Assembly (NCBI GenBank): GCA_003669555.1
Contig: QWOS01000027.1
Span: 1 to 46,561 of the forward strand
DNA length: 46,561 nucleotides
Origin: Planctomycetota bacterium
GTDB lineage: Bacteria; Planctomycetota; Planctomycetia; Gemmatales; Gemmataceae
Direction of reading: 5' to 3'
The translations under genes were made by a program, and so were the position numbers. A model generated the notes under the pieces. It did no database searches. It worked only from the letters and a program-made list of their open reading frames with translations, and had not been told where the DNA came from. Each line of letters starts with the position of its first letter. Position 1 is the first letter of the stretch. Of this stretch, positions 25,225-37,364 are shown one piece after another.

Positions 25225-26997
25225 ATGGCGATGGGCTGGATCCGACTTGTTTGCCTGTTGGGTGCCATTCAGTGGCTGGGTTCGGCTGCCAGTGCAGCGG
25301 AGGAGCGTTGGTGGCCGGTGCAGGCTTTGCCGAAAGCTCTTGTGCGGACCAGGGAGCATGGAGATCTGGCTCATCAGATGATGGTGCAATCGGTCGCTGG
25401 GCTGGCTGCCAAAGCCGTCAATCGGGGCCAGGGCGATGAGCTGGTCTGGATCTTCAACGATAACCACGATGTGGAAAAATGGCACACGGCTTTTCTCAAG
25501 CGACAGGCAGGCATCGAAAGTCGCGGCGAGTTCAGTCCGTGGGACCTTGTCGACCGGTTTGTCAGGCGCGGCGTGGTCAAGGGCTACATCCTGTATGCGC
25601 CGGACCAGTCCAGCGGGCGGATCAATGAGCACCGCACAGCCATGGACAGGTCGGTCAATGTCGCCACCAGCCTTGCCGGGCTGATGGATGGTGTGATCAT
25701 CACCACGGCCCTGGAAGGCCAGGCGCAAGCCTGCGGGTTGAAAATGCTGATCGATGTCCGGGGCAAATCACAGGCCTGGTGCTTCGAAAACTATCGAGAA
25801 AAATTCAATCGTCGGCTGCTTTGCACCCAGGATCCACGGAAATCGAACCTGCGTGACCTGGCGATTGCCCAGCAGTCTTTTGTGCTTTATGGGCCGGATG
25901 ATCCTCTGGAGTTGGCGATGAAGTGGCTGGAGCCGCTGTCGCCCATCGCCGGGTGGAACGGTGGCGACGAGTATCAGACCACCCAGCTGTCCAGCCGCTA
26001 TGGGCACCTCCAGACCGCCACCGACTGGTGCATGAACCTGCCAGTGCTAATGGCCGGCAGTGAGCGTATCCGGCCTCATGTGGCCAACCAGTTTGATCCG
26101 CGCGGTATTGATTGGGGCGATCTGCGGCAGTGCATCAGCTTCGTCATGACTGATGGCGATAATGTTCAGTGGTTTCAGTCAGATTTTTTCCATGGGCAAG
26201 GCAGTTTCTGGGACAATCCCTCGCGTGGAAAAATCCCCTTTGGCTGGTCATGTTGCTTCGCTCAATTGGCCCAGCTTTGCCCGGTGGTGATCGAGAATAC
26301 CCTTGCCTCAAGGACCGGGAATGATCGGTTCATCGAGTGGGGCGGTGGTTACTATTATCCCGACCTATTCGGGCAAGCCAGGCCCGATCGGGAAGCTCTT
26401 TTGGCCCGCCATGCCCAGCGGACCTGGAAATTCATGCGGCAAACCGGCACGCGGGTTGTTGCCTTCAATGTTGCGAAGCTGGGCTCACCCGATGCTCTCG
26501 GGGCTTATGCGGCCTTCGCCCGCGAAACTGATGACCTGTCAGCGATACTCGCATTCCAGTATGACCCCTATGAGGCCGGGGCCGGCCAGACTTTCTGGGT
26601 GAAGGATCGTCGCGGGGTGGAAATCCCGGTGATCACCTCCAGGTACTCGATCTGGGAGCACACCAACCGTCGCCCCCGCAGCGGCACACCCGCCAAAGTG
26701 GCCAGGGAAATCAGCCAGCATCTGGCCAGGCAAGGCCCGCGCCATGGGTGGGTGCAGGTGCATGCCTGGTCTTATTTCCGCCTGGCTCCTGGCAAGAATG
26801 AAACAGATGAAAACATGTCCCAGGAGAATGCACCAGCCCGGGGCGGTGTCAGGGGTTACACGCCGGCCTTGTGGTGCGCCAACCGGCTGCCGGCCACCAT
26901 CCGTGTGGTCAGTCCGGAAGAAATGATCTGGCGCATTCGCCATGAACATGATGCCGAGGCAACAAAAAGACTGCTGGAAGTACCCGAAGCACCTTGA
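25225..26997 (+). CDS. Exported GxGYxYP-domain putative glycoside hydrolase
   Basis: GGGAGG is placed 6-7 bases before the ATG at 25225. The 590-residue product begins with a signal peptide (MAMGWIRLVCLLGAIQWLG, then SAASAAEE). The name-giving motif is at about residues 371-379 (WGGGYYYPDLFG). Other family-like blocks are SFVMTDGDNVQWF, IPFGWSCCFAQLAQLCP, and the C-terminal domain with GWVQVHAWSYF. The family is predicted to be glycosidase-like and is found in Bacteroidetes, Verrucomicrobia and planctomycetes; no reaction is established to my knowledge. It stands alone on this strand. Confidence 0.85.
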   Translation: MAMGWIRLVCLLGAIQWLGSAASAAEERWWPVQALPKALVRTREHGDLAHQMMVQSVAGLAAKAVNRGQGDELVWIFNDNHDVEKWHTAFLKRQAGIESRGEFSPWDLVDRFVRRGVVKGYILYAPDQSSGRINEHRTAMDRSVNVATSLAGLMDGVIITTALEGQAQACGLKMLIDVRGKSQAWCFENYREKFNRRLLCTQDPRKSNLRDLAIAQQSFVLYGPDDPLELAMKWLEPLSPIAGWNGGDEYQTTQLSSRYGHLQTATDWCMNLPVLMAGSERIRPHVANQFDPRGIDWGDLRQCISFVMTDGDNVQWFQSDFFHGQGSFWDNPSRGKIPFGWSCCFAQLAQLCPVVIENTLASRTGNDRFIEWGGGYYYPDLFGQARPDREALLARHAQRTWKFMRQTGTRVVAFNVAKLGSPDALGAYAAFARETDDLSAILAFQYDPYEAGAGQTFWVKDRRGVEIPVITSRYSIWEHTNRRPRSGTPAKVAREISQHLARQGPRHGWVQVHAWSYFRLAPGKNETDENMSQENAPARGGVRGYTPALWCANRLPATIRVVSPEEMIWRIRHEHDAEATKRLLEVPEAP

Positions 26998-27028
26998 ATG
27001 GGCGCACCCCGCTCAGCCTTCTGGCTGA

Positions 27029-27829
27029 TCAGGCCTTGTCAAAATGGGCGAGGTAGTCGCTCATGCCCGGGTAGGCGGGGTCCATGTCGGCCACTTGCCT
27101 CAGGGTGTCGCGTCGTAGTTCGCCTTCCTGGGCCTCCTTGATGTATCCTTGCATGCGCTGGCTGCGCAAAAAGACAAAGTAGGTGTCGAGGGTGTCAGCC
27201 ATGCAATAGCCATTGACCCGGTCGAGCCGGCCGGCCTGCACCAGACCCAGTACATCTTCGCCGGTGGTGCCCTGTTTGCCGGGCAGGCCGATGCGCTTGG
27301 CCAGCAGGTTGAGGCCCCCGGTAAAGAAGCGCAGTGCCCCCTGGTTGCTAAAAAAATCTTGCAGGTCGAGGTGGAGATGGGCGCCCTTGAAACGCTCGCG
27401 TCTGGGCCAGTAGGCACTGATATCCAGGCCCAGGTCGTAGGCGGCGAGTTCCATCACCGGCAGGTCAAAGCCCCGGCCGTTGAAACTCACCAGGGGGGCC
27501 ATGGCGTGCGAGCAGACCCCTTTCCAGAACTGCTCGACCACCTGCTGCTGGCGGAATTGGGGTGCATCGAGACAGACGATTTTTTCCACCGAATAGTCCC
27601 TGCGGACCCGGATGACACAGGCCGCCACCACCTTCTGGAAAGTGGGAGGCACAAAAGACGAGTCCCCCCTGCCCCTTGAAAGAGCGTCTTCCATGGACCG
27701 GCGGATCGCTTCACCGGGGTCATCGGTCAGGCCAGGATGCTTGACCTGGGCCAATAAGTCGCCATCGGGTATGGTTTCGATATCAAAGACTAGCCAGCCG
27801 GGGCTGCGGTTCTGCTGCTCAGTGCTCAT
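27029..27829 (-). CDS. Predicted 3'-5' exonuclease related to the PolB exonuclease domain
   Basis: ATG at 27829 (GGGGAA upstream) is chosen over 27865, whose 12 extra residues match nothing. The 266-residue product has DnaQ-type DEDDy residues: Asp16 and Glu18 in VFDIETIPD, Asp122 in SFNGRGFDLPV, and Tyr208/Asp212 in YCMADTLDTYF. FDLPVMELAAYDLG and LNLLAKRIGLPGK also fit the 'DNA_pol_B_exo2' family, soluble stand-alone nucleases whose natural substrate is unknown. It is transcribed away from the MFS gene, with a short divergent intergenic region of 127 bases. Confidence 0.88.
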   Translation of the reverse strand: MSTEQQNRSPGWLVFDIETIPDGDLLAQVKHPGLTDDPGEAIRRSMEDALSRGRGDSSFVPPTFQKVVAACVIRVRRDYSVEKIVCLDAPQFRQQQVVEQFWKGVCSHAMAPLVSFNGRGFDLPVMELAAYDLGLDISAYWPRRERFKGAHLHLDLQDFFSNQGALRFFTGGLNLLAKRIGLPGKQGTTGEDVLGLVQAGRLDRVNGYCMADTLDTYFVFLRSQRMQGYIKEAQEGELRRDTLRQVADMDPAYPGMSDYLAHFDKA

Positions 27830-27956
27830 GTTTTTCCCCGGGAATGGTTTTCTGCCATTGAACATGCGATCTGGTCAGTCGGCAAGGAAAAGAATCAGGC
27901 TTTATCTACAAAACGATTATGATGGTGCAGGAAACCAAAAGGAGCTTTTGAACTTT

Positions 27957-29321
27957 ATGGCCGCTTTGTCCGATGCTAACCGATCCACTACCACATCCGA
28001 ACCGGGGAGCGGTGACCAAAAAGCTGCCCGCCTGCTGATGTTTGTGATTGTTTTCATTGATTTACTGGGCTTTGGCATTGTCCTGCCTTTGCTGCCCGCC
28101 TATGCCGACCGCTATCTTGACCCATTGCTGGGCAAAGACAACCACCTGACAGGGCTGGTTCTTGGCCTGTTGATGTCATCGTTTTCCCTCATGCAATTCC
28201 TTTTCGCTCCCGCCTGGGGGCGGCTGTCCGACCGAATCGGGCGTCGGCCAGTATTGCTGGTGGGTTTGGCTGGCTCGGTGGTGGCTTACGCCCTGTTTGG
28301 CATTGCTTCAGACCTGCCTGGAGATCAGGCGGCCCTCGCCCTTGCCCTGTTGTTTGCTTCGCGAGCTGGTGCCGGCATCGCCGGGGCCACCATCAGCACG
28401 GCCCAGGCGGTGATCGCCGACTGCACCCCTCCCGAGAAGCGCAAGCTGGGTATGGCGCTTATTGGCGCAGCCTTCGGTATTGGCTTCACCTTTGGGCCGA
28501 TCATGGGCTTTCTGGCGCTACTGATGTTTCCCCTCCAGTTGGGGATTACCGGATGGCTGGCCAGTACCCTCAGCTTGTTGGCTTTTGTGCTGGCTATGGT
28601 CAGGCTCCCTGAGACCCGCAAACCTGGCGGTTCTCCTTCTTCCCGCAAGCTGTTTGATGGTGCGGCTTTCGCGAAGGTGCTGCGTGACCCGGCTTTGGGC
28701 CCCGTGGTGCTGGTCTCTTTTCTCGCAACCCTGGGTTTTGGTGGCTTCGAATCCACCCTGGCCCTGCTCAACAAGGATGTGATGGGCCTGATTGAAAAAT
28801 ATAATTTTCTGGTGTTTGCGAGCATTGGCCTGGTGCTGGCTTTTACCAATGGAGCCTACCGCGGGTTGGCCAAAAGGGTGCCGGAAGAAAAAGCGATGGG
28901 CCTGGGAATCGTCTTGATGGGCCTGGGTGTGGCCTTGTTGGCTCTGGTGGTGGGCATGGATCGCGCGGAACAGTCGTGGGGTCTTAAAATGGCCGTATTG
29001 GCACCCAGCCTGGTGCTGGCGGTGGTGGGCTATGCACTGCTCACGCCCAGCGTGCAGTCACTGGTCAGCAGGCGTACCGATGAACACCGCCAGGGCGAGG
29101 TGCTGGGGGTGAATCAGTCGTGTTCAGCCCTGGCCCGTATTTTGGGGCCTCTGGCCGCGCTCAGCCTGTACAAACTGGATCCACTTTTACCATTCCTTCT
29201 GGGAGGTGGCGTGGTGTTTTGCATGCTGCCATTGATGCCCAGTATCCGCCGGGGTGCCCAGTTGGTCCCCCATGGCGCAACGGGTGAAAAAACAGGAGCA
29301 GGCCATGGCGGGGGCACTTGA
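27957..29321 (+). CDS. MFS transporter, TetA-like drug/solute efflux family
   Basis: The 454-residue product has 12 predicted membrane helices. The MFS motif A appears in loop 2-3 as GRLSDRIGRRPVLLVG. Other features are FIDLLGFGIVLPLLPAYADRY at helix 1, and AFGIGFTFGPIMGF in helix 5, the antiporter-like motif C region. These place it with TetA/Bcr-type proton antiporters; the substrate is not predictable. AAAGGAG at about 27938-27944 is rather far from ATG 27957; TTG 27948 in the same frame is a possible alternative start. The stop overlaps the start of the lipase gene by 17 bases, so translation is coupled. Confidence 0.88.
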   Translation: MAALSDANRSTTTSEPGSGDQKAARLLMFVIVFIDLLGFGIVLPLLPAYADRYLDPLLGKDNHLTGLVLGLLMSSFSLMQFLFAPAWGRLSDRIGRRPVLLVGLAGSVVAYALFGIASDLPGDQAALALALLFASRAGAGIAGATISTAQAVIADCTPPEKRKLGMALIGAAFGIGFTFGPIMGFLALLMFPLQLGITGWLASTLSLLAFVLAMVRLPETRKPGGSPSSRKLFDGAAFAKVLRDPALGPVVLVSFLATLGFGGFESTLALLNKDVMGLIEKYNFLVFASIGLVLAFTNGAYRGLAKRVPEEKAMGLGIVLMGLGVALLALVVGMDRAEQSWGLKMAVLAPSLVLAVVGYALLTPSVQSLVSRRTDEHRQGEVLGVNQSCSALARILGPLAALSLYKLDPLLPFLLGGGVVFCMLPLMPSIRRGAQLVPHGATGEKTGAGHGGGT

Positions 29322-30186
29322 GCCGGCTCCGGTTGGCCCCAGGCCAACCGGGGTGCAGATTTATCCACCGGTAGCCCCCAGGCTGCGCCATCCAGTCATT
29401 CTGGCCCATGGGTTATTTGGCTTTGACCATGTGAATGTGCTGGGGAAACCAGTGGTCTATTACTTCGCCGGGGTGCCAGCGTGGCTCAGGGCTGCCGGCA
29501 ACACGGTCCATGTGTCTCGGGTTGCCCCGATGGGGTCAATCCGGCACAGGGCCGAACAGCTGGCCGCATTTGTGCAAGGGCAACTGGCGGGGGCAAAGGC
29601 CCACCTGATTGCCCATAGCATGGGTGGTCTGGATGCGCGCTATGCCATCCAGGAACTGGGACTGGGAAACCAGGTGCTAAGCCTCACCACCCTGGGTACC
29701 CCGCACCGTGGCACCGTCATCGCGGACAAAGTGGTGGGCTGGACCCGCCTGCCAGCGGGTTTGGAACTATGGCTGCGGAGCTTTGGAGCAGATCTTGAAG
29801 CCCTGCGGGACCTCGCACGGCCTGCCATGGCCGAATTCAACCGGCGGATTGTAGATGATCCACGGGTGCGCTATGCCTCGGTGGCGGGTGAGTTTTCCCC
29901 CACCTGGAGTTGGCGGATGGGTCTTTTTCCTCACCGATTGATCACCAGCCCCATTTTGCAAAGTGCGGAAGGGCCCAACGATGGCATAGTGTCGGTGGCC
30001 TCGGCTGAGTGGGGGACGCATAGCGAAGTCTGGCGTGGCGACCATTTCAATCTGGTGAACTGGCATCTGCCGGGTAGCCAGTCGGAAGCCGAGAACGGAC
30101 CGCGTTGGGAGCATTGGGCTGCGATGCTACGGCGATTGGGCCCTGTAGAAGCGCCAGGTGGCATCGCGAAGCGGGTGGATGATTGA
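29305..30186 (+). CDS. Lipase-like alpha/beta hydrolase (family I type)
   Basis: ATG at 29305 is chosen because AGGAG lies 6 bases upstream; it overlaps the end of the MFS gene. The 293-residue product shows the oxyanion segment VILAHGLFGFD, nucleophile Ser105 in IAHSMGGLDARY, acid Asp226 in GPNDGIVS and base His247 in RGDHFNLV. It also has TTLGTPHRGT, typical of Pseudomonas/Burkholderia family I lipases. No signal peptide is seen, so a cytoplasmic or membrane-associated esterase acting on acyl lipids is likely. Coupling with the transporter is conserved only if checked elsewhere. Confidence 0.88.
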   Translation: MAGALEPAPVGPRPTGVQIYPPVAPRLRHPVILAHGLFGFDHVNVLGKPVVYYFAGVPAWLRAAGNTVHVSRVAPMGSIRHRAEQLAAFVQGQLAGAKAHLIAHSMGGLDARYAIQELGLGNQVLSLTTLGTPHRGTVIADKVVGWTRLPAGLELWLRSFGADLEALRDLARPAMAEFNRRIVDDPRVRYASVAGEFSPTWSWRMGLFPHRLITSPILQSAEGPNDGIVSVASAEWGTHSEVWRGDHFNLVNWHLPGSQSEAENGPRWEHWAAMLRRLGPVEAPGGIAKRVDD

Positions 30187-30310
30187 CAGGCGGAAATAAC
30201 TGGGCAATAAAAGAGCCTGGTGGAAAATGTCAGGTCTGGAAAGGCACGCCTGAAGATGTCCGACAGGTGGGATTGTTCCGGCAAAAGAAAAGGCGGATTG
30301 GAATGAAGAT

Positions 30311-30340
30311 TTGGGCCATCTGCCGGGCTGTGGGTATAAT
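30311..30340 (+). promoter_or_regulatory. Possible sigma-70-like promoter of the SHOCT-like gene
   Basis: TTGGGC (30311-30316) and a perfect TATAAT (30335-30340) are separated by 18 bases. They lie 49 bases before the ATG at 30390. Confidence 0.4.
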
Positions 30341-30389
30341 CAAGTGTGCGGTGGCAGCCCGGGCCAGATGATGGCAAGGAGCCCTGCAC

Positions 30390-30794
30390 ATGGCAACCAT
30401 ATCTGATTTGGGGACTCTCAAGCTGCTAGTGGCGAACACAACCACAGACATGCTGGTCGCCGGCATTTCCTTGGCGGTGTTGCTACTTTTGGCGGTTCAG
30501 GTTTTACGCCTGGCCGAACGGTGGCGTCGCCAACCCAGCCGCCCGAGCCTGACAGCTCAGGAGGAGTTGGCGGAGTACCGGCGCTGGGTCGATGAGGGGT
30601 TGGTAAGTCGGGAGGAATTCGAGCGGCTCAAACGGAAGCTGGAACCCGCGCTGCGGGCAGAATTGGACGCACATTCCGGGAAGGCCTTGGCCAGCCCGGA
30701 GGAATTGGGCAAGCAACTGGTGCCCGTGCCGTCCACCGAAGCTCAGGAGCCTGCCCCGGAAGGGGAAGGCCCGCAGTCGAAAGGGCCGGTCTGA
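30390..30794 (+). CDS. Membrane-anchored protein with SHOCT-like C-terminal helix pair
   Basis: AAGGAG lies 8-9 bases upstream of the ATG. The 134-residue product has one membrane helix at about residues 21-42 (MLVAGISLAVLLLLAVQVLRL). A cytoplasmic part contains LAEYRRWVDEGLVSREEFERLKRKL, which is a SHOCT-type short helix-turn-helix ('L..L...G.It.eEFe..K.kL'). The C-terminus is Pro/Glu-rich and disordered. SHOCT modules end many membrane proteins and probably mediate assembly. The role of this protein is unknown. Confidence 0.7.
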   Translation: MATISDLGTLKLLVANTTTDMLVAGISLAVLLLLAVQVLRLAERWRRQPSRPSLTAQEELAEYRRWVDEGLVSREEFERLKRKLEPALRAELDAHSGKALASPEELGKQLVPVPSTEAQEPAPEGEGPQSKGPV

Positions 30795-30821
30795 AGTCTG
30801 GACTGCTTTCCGACACCCATC

Positions 30822-30851
30822 TTGCGCTGTTTGCCCTACCGACTTTAGAAT
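30822..30851 (+). promoter_or_regulatory. Possible clpX promoter
   Basis: TTGCGC (30822-30827) and TAGAAT (30846-30851) are 18 bases apart, 126 bases before the clpX start. The match is partial and was found by eye. Confidence 0.25.
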
Positions 30852-30976
30852 CGGTGCCGGCAAGCGGACGAACCTCAGAGACCCATCGGGAGCTTCCCAG
30901 GTGATGGTTCCAGGTGTGTGCTTGAACCAACCACGGCACCCGGCCAGGTTTCGGGTCCCGATGCTCGGGAGAACGC

Positions 30977-32302
30977 ATGGCGACCAAGGATCTTCCACCA
31001 GGCGGCTCACGCAAGCCCACCAGCGGCTCCAGCAGGGCGCGTAATGCCTCATGCTCTTTTTGCAGGAAGAGCTATAGAGATGTGGGCCCGCTCGTCGAGG
31101 GACCGGGCGATGTCTTCATCTGCGGAGAATGCGTGGACTTATGCGAGTCCATCATCGAGCAGGAGAAGCGTCGACGCGGCCCGAACAAAACTTCGGGGTC
31201 TGACACTCCCAGCCCGCGTTCCATCACGGGCAAGATGGACCAGTATGTGATTGGGCAGCAGCGCGCCAAGAAGGTGCTGTCCGTGGCCCTGCACAACCAT
31301 TACAAGCGACTTTCCCTGGTTGGGCAGCCACTTGGGGGCGATGTGGAGCTGGAAAAGAGCAACATTCTGCTCATCGGCCCCACGGGTTCGGGCAAGACGC
31401 TGCTGGCCCGTACCATGGCCAAGATTCTTGATGTGCCCTTCGCCATCGGCGACGCCACCACCCTCACCGAGGCAGGGTATGTGGGTGAGGATGTCGAGAA
31501 TCTGCTGCTGAAGTTGCTCCATGCCGCCGATTTCGATGTGGAAGCCGCCCAGAAGGGCATCATCTACATCGACGAAGTCGACAAGATTGGCAAAACCCAG
31601 CAGAATGTCTCGATCACCCGCGATGTTTCGGGCGAGGGCGTGCAGCAGGCCTTGCTGAAAATGCTGGAGGGCACGGTTGCCAATGTGCCCCCGCAAGGTG
31701 GCCGCAAGCATCCCGAGCAGCAATACATCCAGCTCGACACCACCAATATCTTATTCATCTGCGGCGGCACCTTTGTTGGGTTGGAGAAAATTATCTCCAG
31801 GCGCATCGGCGCCAAGTCGTTCGGTTTCGGCTCCACTTCGAAGGAGAGCGAAAAAGATGTGGGCAAGCTGCTGGCAAATGTCACCAGCGATGACCTGGTC
31901 GAGTTTGGCATGATTCCCGAGTTTGTCGGACGGTTGCCGGTGCTGGCGCCCCTGAATCCCCTCGATGAAGAGACGCTGGTCAATATCCTCACCGAACCAC
32001 GCAATGCTTTGGTGAAGCAGTACCAGAAGTTCTTTGAAATGGAGGGCGCGGAGCTGGAATTTGCTCCGTCAGCGCTGTCGGCAATCGCCAAACTGGCCTT
32101 GCAGCGTGACACGGGTGCCCGCGGCCTCCGCAGTATCATCGAGTCAGTGATGCTGGATATCCAGTACGAGTTGCCCGATCTGGAGCAGAAGGGCAAGTTT
32201 TTGGTCACTGAAGAGGTGGTCATGGGGCTGAAGCCACTGTTTGAGAAGAGCGAACATATCGAGAAGCTGGAATTACCCAATGAAACCAAGCTGAGTGCCT
32301 GA
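30977..32302 (+). CDS. clpX: ATP-dependent Clp protease ATP-binding subunit ClpX
   Basis: The AAA+ unfoldase recognises tagged substrates and feeds them to ClpP. The N-terminal zinc domain has Cys26, Cys29, Cys49 and Cys52 (CSFC and CGEC). Walker A is GPTGSGKT (134-141), Walker [11 protein letters not shown], and the pore loop region GYVGEDVEN follows. Sensor and C-terminal motifs ([24 protein letters not shown]) are complete, and the length of 441 residues is near normal. clpP and tig, often adjacent in other bacteria, are not in this window. The first 20 residues are a low-complexity extension. Confidence 0.97.
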   Translation: MATKDLPPGGSRKPTSGSSRARNASCSFCRKSYRDVGPLVEGPGDVFICGECVDLCESIIEQEKRRRGPNKTSGSDTPSPRSITGKMDQYVIGQQRAKKVLSVALHNHYKRLSLVGQPLGGDVELEKSNILLIGPTGSGKTLLARTMAKILDVPFAIGDATTLTEAGYVGEDVENLLLKLLHAADFDVEAAQKGIIYIDEVDKIGKTQQNVSITRDVSGEGVQQALLKMLEGTVANVPPQGGRKHPEQQYIQLDTTNILFICGGTFVGLEKIISRRIGAKSFGFGSTSKESEKDVGKLLANVTSDDLVEFGMIPEFVGRLPVLAPLNPLDEETLVNILTEPRNALVKQYQKFFEMEGAELEFAPSALSAIAKLALQRDTGARGLRSIIESVMLDIQYELPDLEQKGKFLVTEEVVMGLKPLFEKSEHIEKLELPNETKLSA

Positions 32303-32333
32303 GTGGGACTCGCACATGGATTGTGAATCAGGT

Positions 32334-32357
32334 CGCCCCGGGATAAACTCCGGGGCG
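32334..32357 (+). terminator. Hairpin after clpX
   Basis: CGCCCCGG (32334-32341) pairs with CCGGGGCG (32350-32357) over an 8-base loop, 31 bases after the clpX stop. There is no T-tract, so termination is uncertain. Confidence 0.4.
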
Positions 32358-32379
32358 GCTGTGTTATGGGAGCTGAAGA

Positions 32380-32946
32380 ATGGGTAGCTGGCGCAAGAGG
32401 GGGCTGGTGGTTCTGGCTGTGCTGGCGGCGGGGGCTAGTTGTCTGAGCCTGGTGGTTGCCTTGCAGCCGGGCCAATACCAGGTGGAACGCTCGCTCACCA
32501 TTCAGGTGCCCAGTGCGGCGGTCTTCGTCCATGTCCAGGATCTGAAGTCCTGGGACAACTGGTCTCCCTGGACCAAACTCGACCCCGATGCCCAGGTGAC
32601 TTTCTCCAACCCTTCAGCCGGAAAAGGTGCCAGCATTGCCTGGGTGGGTAACGATCAGATTGGCGAAGGCAAAATGACCATCCTGGAGTGTAAGCCCACC
32701 GAGTTGGTTGTGCTTGAACAAGAATTTTTCAGACCGATGGCTGGCAAGGCGCGCATCCAGGTCATTCTGGCCCCCCATGGCACTGATGGCGGTTCTACCC
32801 ATGTGACCATGCGGATGGATGGCAGCAACAATTTCATGGCCAAGGCGGTCTGTCTGGTGATGGACATGGACGGCCTGATTGGTGATGCATTCGCCCAGGG
32901 CCTGTTCAACATGAAGGCGCTGGCGGAGCGGAAAAAGGGTCGGTGA
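32380..32946 (+). CDS. SRPBCC-family protein with N-terminal membrane anchor
   Basis: The 188-residue product starts with a basic and hydrophobic anchor or signal (MGSWRKRGLVVLAVLAAGAS). The rest follows the polyketide-cyclase/SRPBCC pattern: YQVERSLTIQVPSAAVFVHVQDLKSWDNWSPWTKLDPDA, then GKGASIAWVGND and TELVVLEQEFFRP. This fold makes a hydrophobic ligand pocket. Ligand and role are unknown. The SDR gene follows 153 bases later on the same strand. Confidence 0.85.
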   Translation: MGSWRKRGLVVLAVLAAGASCLSLVVALQPGQYQVERSLTIQVPSAAVFVHVQDLKSWDNWSPWTKLDPDAQVTFSNPSAGKGASIAWVGNDQIGEGKMTILECKPTELVVLEQEFFRPMAGKARIQVILAPHGTDGGSTHVTMRMDGSNNFMAKAVCLVMDMDGLIGDAFAQGLFNMKALAERKKGR

Positions 32947-33099
32947 ATGGCGGGCAGGGGCAGAGTGATCGTGATATTCGACCGGTGGCAGGCTGGTTCG
33001 TTCGGGAGTAAACTCCATCGATCCGGGTTGACTGGTCGTGGAGATTGGCAGAGTGCCAGCCTTCAGTAATCACACGCGACAACCGAGGAGCTTGCACGC

Positions 33100-33861
33100 A
33101 TGGCCTCCCCCTTTCCTCCCGTTGCTTTGGTCACCGGTGCCGGCACAGGTATTGGCAAAGCAGCTGCCAAAGCCCTTTTGCAGGGTGGCTATCGCCTGGT
33201 TCTGACTGGCCGTAACATTGGGAAATTGCAGCAAGCCATCCTGGATCTCGGTGGCACGGATTCCAATTGCCTGGCTGTCGCTTGCGATGTGGGTAAACCA
33301 GATGAGGTGAAGGGTTTATTCGCCGCCCTGAAAACGCGTTTTGGCCGGATTGATGTGCTGTTCAACAATGCTGGGGTGGGATCCCCGGCCATACCCATGG
33401 AAGAGCTGGATCACGAGCAGTTCATGGGCGTGGTCAGCACCAATTTATGCGGCGCTTTTTTCTGTTCCCAGGAGGCGATACTCCTGATGAAAGCGCAAAC
33501 ACCCCAGGGTGGCCGCATCATCAACAATGGTTCGATCTCGGCCAATACTCCCCGCCCATTTTCCGCACCCTACACCATGACCAAACACGCCATCACCGGG
33601 TTAACCAAGTCTATCGCCCTGGATGGAAGGCCCTTCAACATCGTCTGTGGACAAATTGACATTGGCAATGCCGCCACCGAAATGACCGAAAAAATGGCCA
33701 AAGGGATCGTGCAAGCCGATGGCACGACGAAGGTGGAGCCCCGCATGGATGTGGATCATGTTGGCCAGGCGGTGCTTCATATGGCGCAACTGCCTCTCGA
33801 AAGCAATATCCTCTTCATGACAATCATGGCCAGTACTATGCCATTGGTTGGCCGTGGTTAA
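33100..33861 (+). CDS. Short-chain dehydrogenase/reductase (SDR)
   Basis: The 253-residue classical SDR has the NAD(P) motif TGAGTGIG (12-19), NNAG (89-92), catalytic Ser145 (NNGSIS), Tyr158 and Lys162 (YTMTK). The substrate is unknown. The segment from codon 104 to the stop (about 33409-33861) is repeated as a decayed copy at 36558-37013, on the other side of katG. An imperfect hairpin (about 33873-33910) lies after the stop and may end transcription. Confidence 0.92.
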   Translation: MASPFPPVALVTGAGTGIGKAAAKALLQGGYRLVLTGRNIGKLQQAILDLGGTDSNCLAVACDVGKPDEVKGLFAALKTRFGRIDVLFNNAGVGSPAIPMEELDHEQFMGVVSTNLCGAFFCSQEAILLMKAQTPQGGRIINNGSISANTPRPFSAPYTMTKHAITGLTKSIALDGRPFNIVCGQIDIGNAATEMTEKMAKGIVQADGTTKVEPRMDVDHVGQAVLHMAQLPLESNILFMTIMASTMPLVGRG

Positions 33862-33955
33862 ACCTGATTGATTTTACCACTGTGCATTCGGCGCATGGTT
33901 GTAAAACCAGCTAGCCTTGGCTTTCCCGGCGGGGCAGGCCTATCAATAGCTGTGA

Positions 33956-36352
<2,397 letters not shown>

Positions 36353-36417
36353 GCCAGACTTCCAGTTGCAATGCATGGAGTGTTGCAAAAAACGCTCTGT
36401 TTTTGCCGGTTTTTGAC

Positions 36418-36467
36418 GCCAGATGCATTCCACCAATGCGCAACTTGCGCCATGGAATTCATCTGGC
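36418..36467. repeat. 50-base imperfect palindrome downstream of katG
   Basis: GCCAGATGCATTCCA (36418-36432) pairs with TGGAATTCATCTGGC (36453-36467) at 14 of 15 positions. The inner bases AATGCGCAA and TTGCGCCAT continue the stem with one bulge. No T-tract follows. It may be a transcript 3' end for katG or a REP/MITE-like element; I saw no second copy in the window. Confidence 0.55.
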
Positions 36468-36557
36468 TCACCTCCGGACAACCCGGCGCTCCATGCGGGC
36501 TGAGGACCGCTGGTTGGGGCACCACCGCGGGCGCCCCATGGCGCCAGGCTGGTTGGA

Positions 36558-37013
36558 CTGGATCATGAGCCGTTCATGGGCGTGGTCAGCACCCATTTAT
36601 GCGGCGCTTTTTTCTGTTCCCAGGAGGCGGTACGCCTAAGGAAAGCGCAAACACCCCAGGGTGGCCGCATCATCAACAATGGTTCGATCTCGGCCAATAT
36701 TCCCCGACCATTTTCCGCACCCTGCACCATGACCAAACAGGCCATCACCGGGTTAACCAAGTCCATAACCCTGGATGGAAGGCCCTTCAACATCGTTTGT
36801 GGATAAATTGACATTGGCAATGCCGCCTCCGAAATGACCGAGAAAATGGTCCAGGGGATCGCGCAGGCCGATGGCACGACGAAAGTGGAGCCCCGCATGG
36901 ATGTGGATCATCTGGGCCAGGCGGTGCTTTATATGGCGCAACTTCCTCGTGAAAGCAATATCCTCTTCATGACAACCATGGCCAGCACCATGCCATTGGT
37001 TGGCCGTGGGTAA
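36558..37013 (+). pseudogene. Decayed 3' copy of the SDR gene
   Basis: From 36576 to 37013 the sequence aligns without gaps to SDR codon 109 to stop, with 32 differences in 438 bases by hand count (about 93% identity). The catalytic Tyr codon is TGC Cys (36723-36725) and a Gln codon is TAA (36804-36806), so it is inactive. The first ~108 codons are missing or unrecognisable; weak SDR-like residues ([10 protein letters not shown]) occur just upstream in shifted frames. Confidence 0.9.
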
Positions 37014-37364
37014 AGGGCTGCCCTGCAATTCATTTTTTACGCGGTATGCAAGGTGCTTTCGCCGCGGATGTTTCCCTAGCGGAGCGGTGCATTGCCCGGA
37101 CCGGCCATGGTGTGGATAGTAATGCACCGCAAATAGCCTGTTATTTTGATATGAGCGGACCTTTTGCGGTAGACCTGCGGGCGTTCTGTCCTGACGGCGG
37201 GCCGCCCCAAGGGTGCCTGGAGGTTGGGTACGGCATCACCCCGAGCAGCCATTAAGCATTGGAAACCGCGCCTGGTAGCAGGGGATTTTCAGCTTTTATT
37301 GCGCTAAAATACAGTCAATGGCCAGTGAGTAGAATAGGCCGACACCAGCCTGGAGCATGAAACG
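37014..37364. other. Intergenic region before polX, no gene supported
   Basis: A 69-codon frame (37046-37255) has no recognised domain or ribosome site. TAAAAT at about 37304 may be a -10 element for polX, with no clear -35. GGAG about 13 bases before the ATG at 37365 serves polX. Confidence 0.4.

Noticed and set aside
37046-37255. + strand 69-codon frame between the SDR remnant and polX
   Set aside because: No domain and no ribosome site; likely chance.
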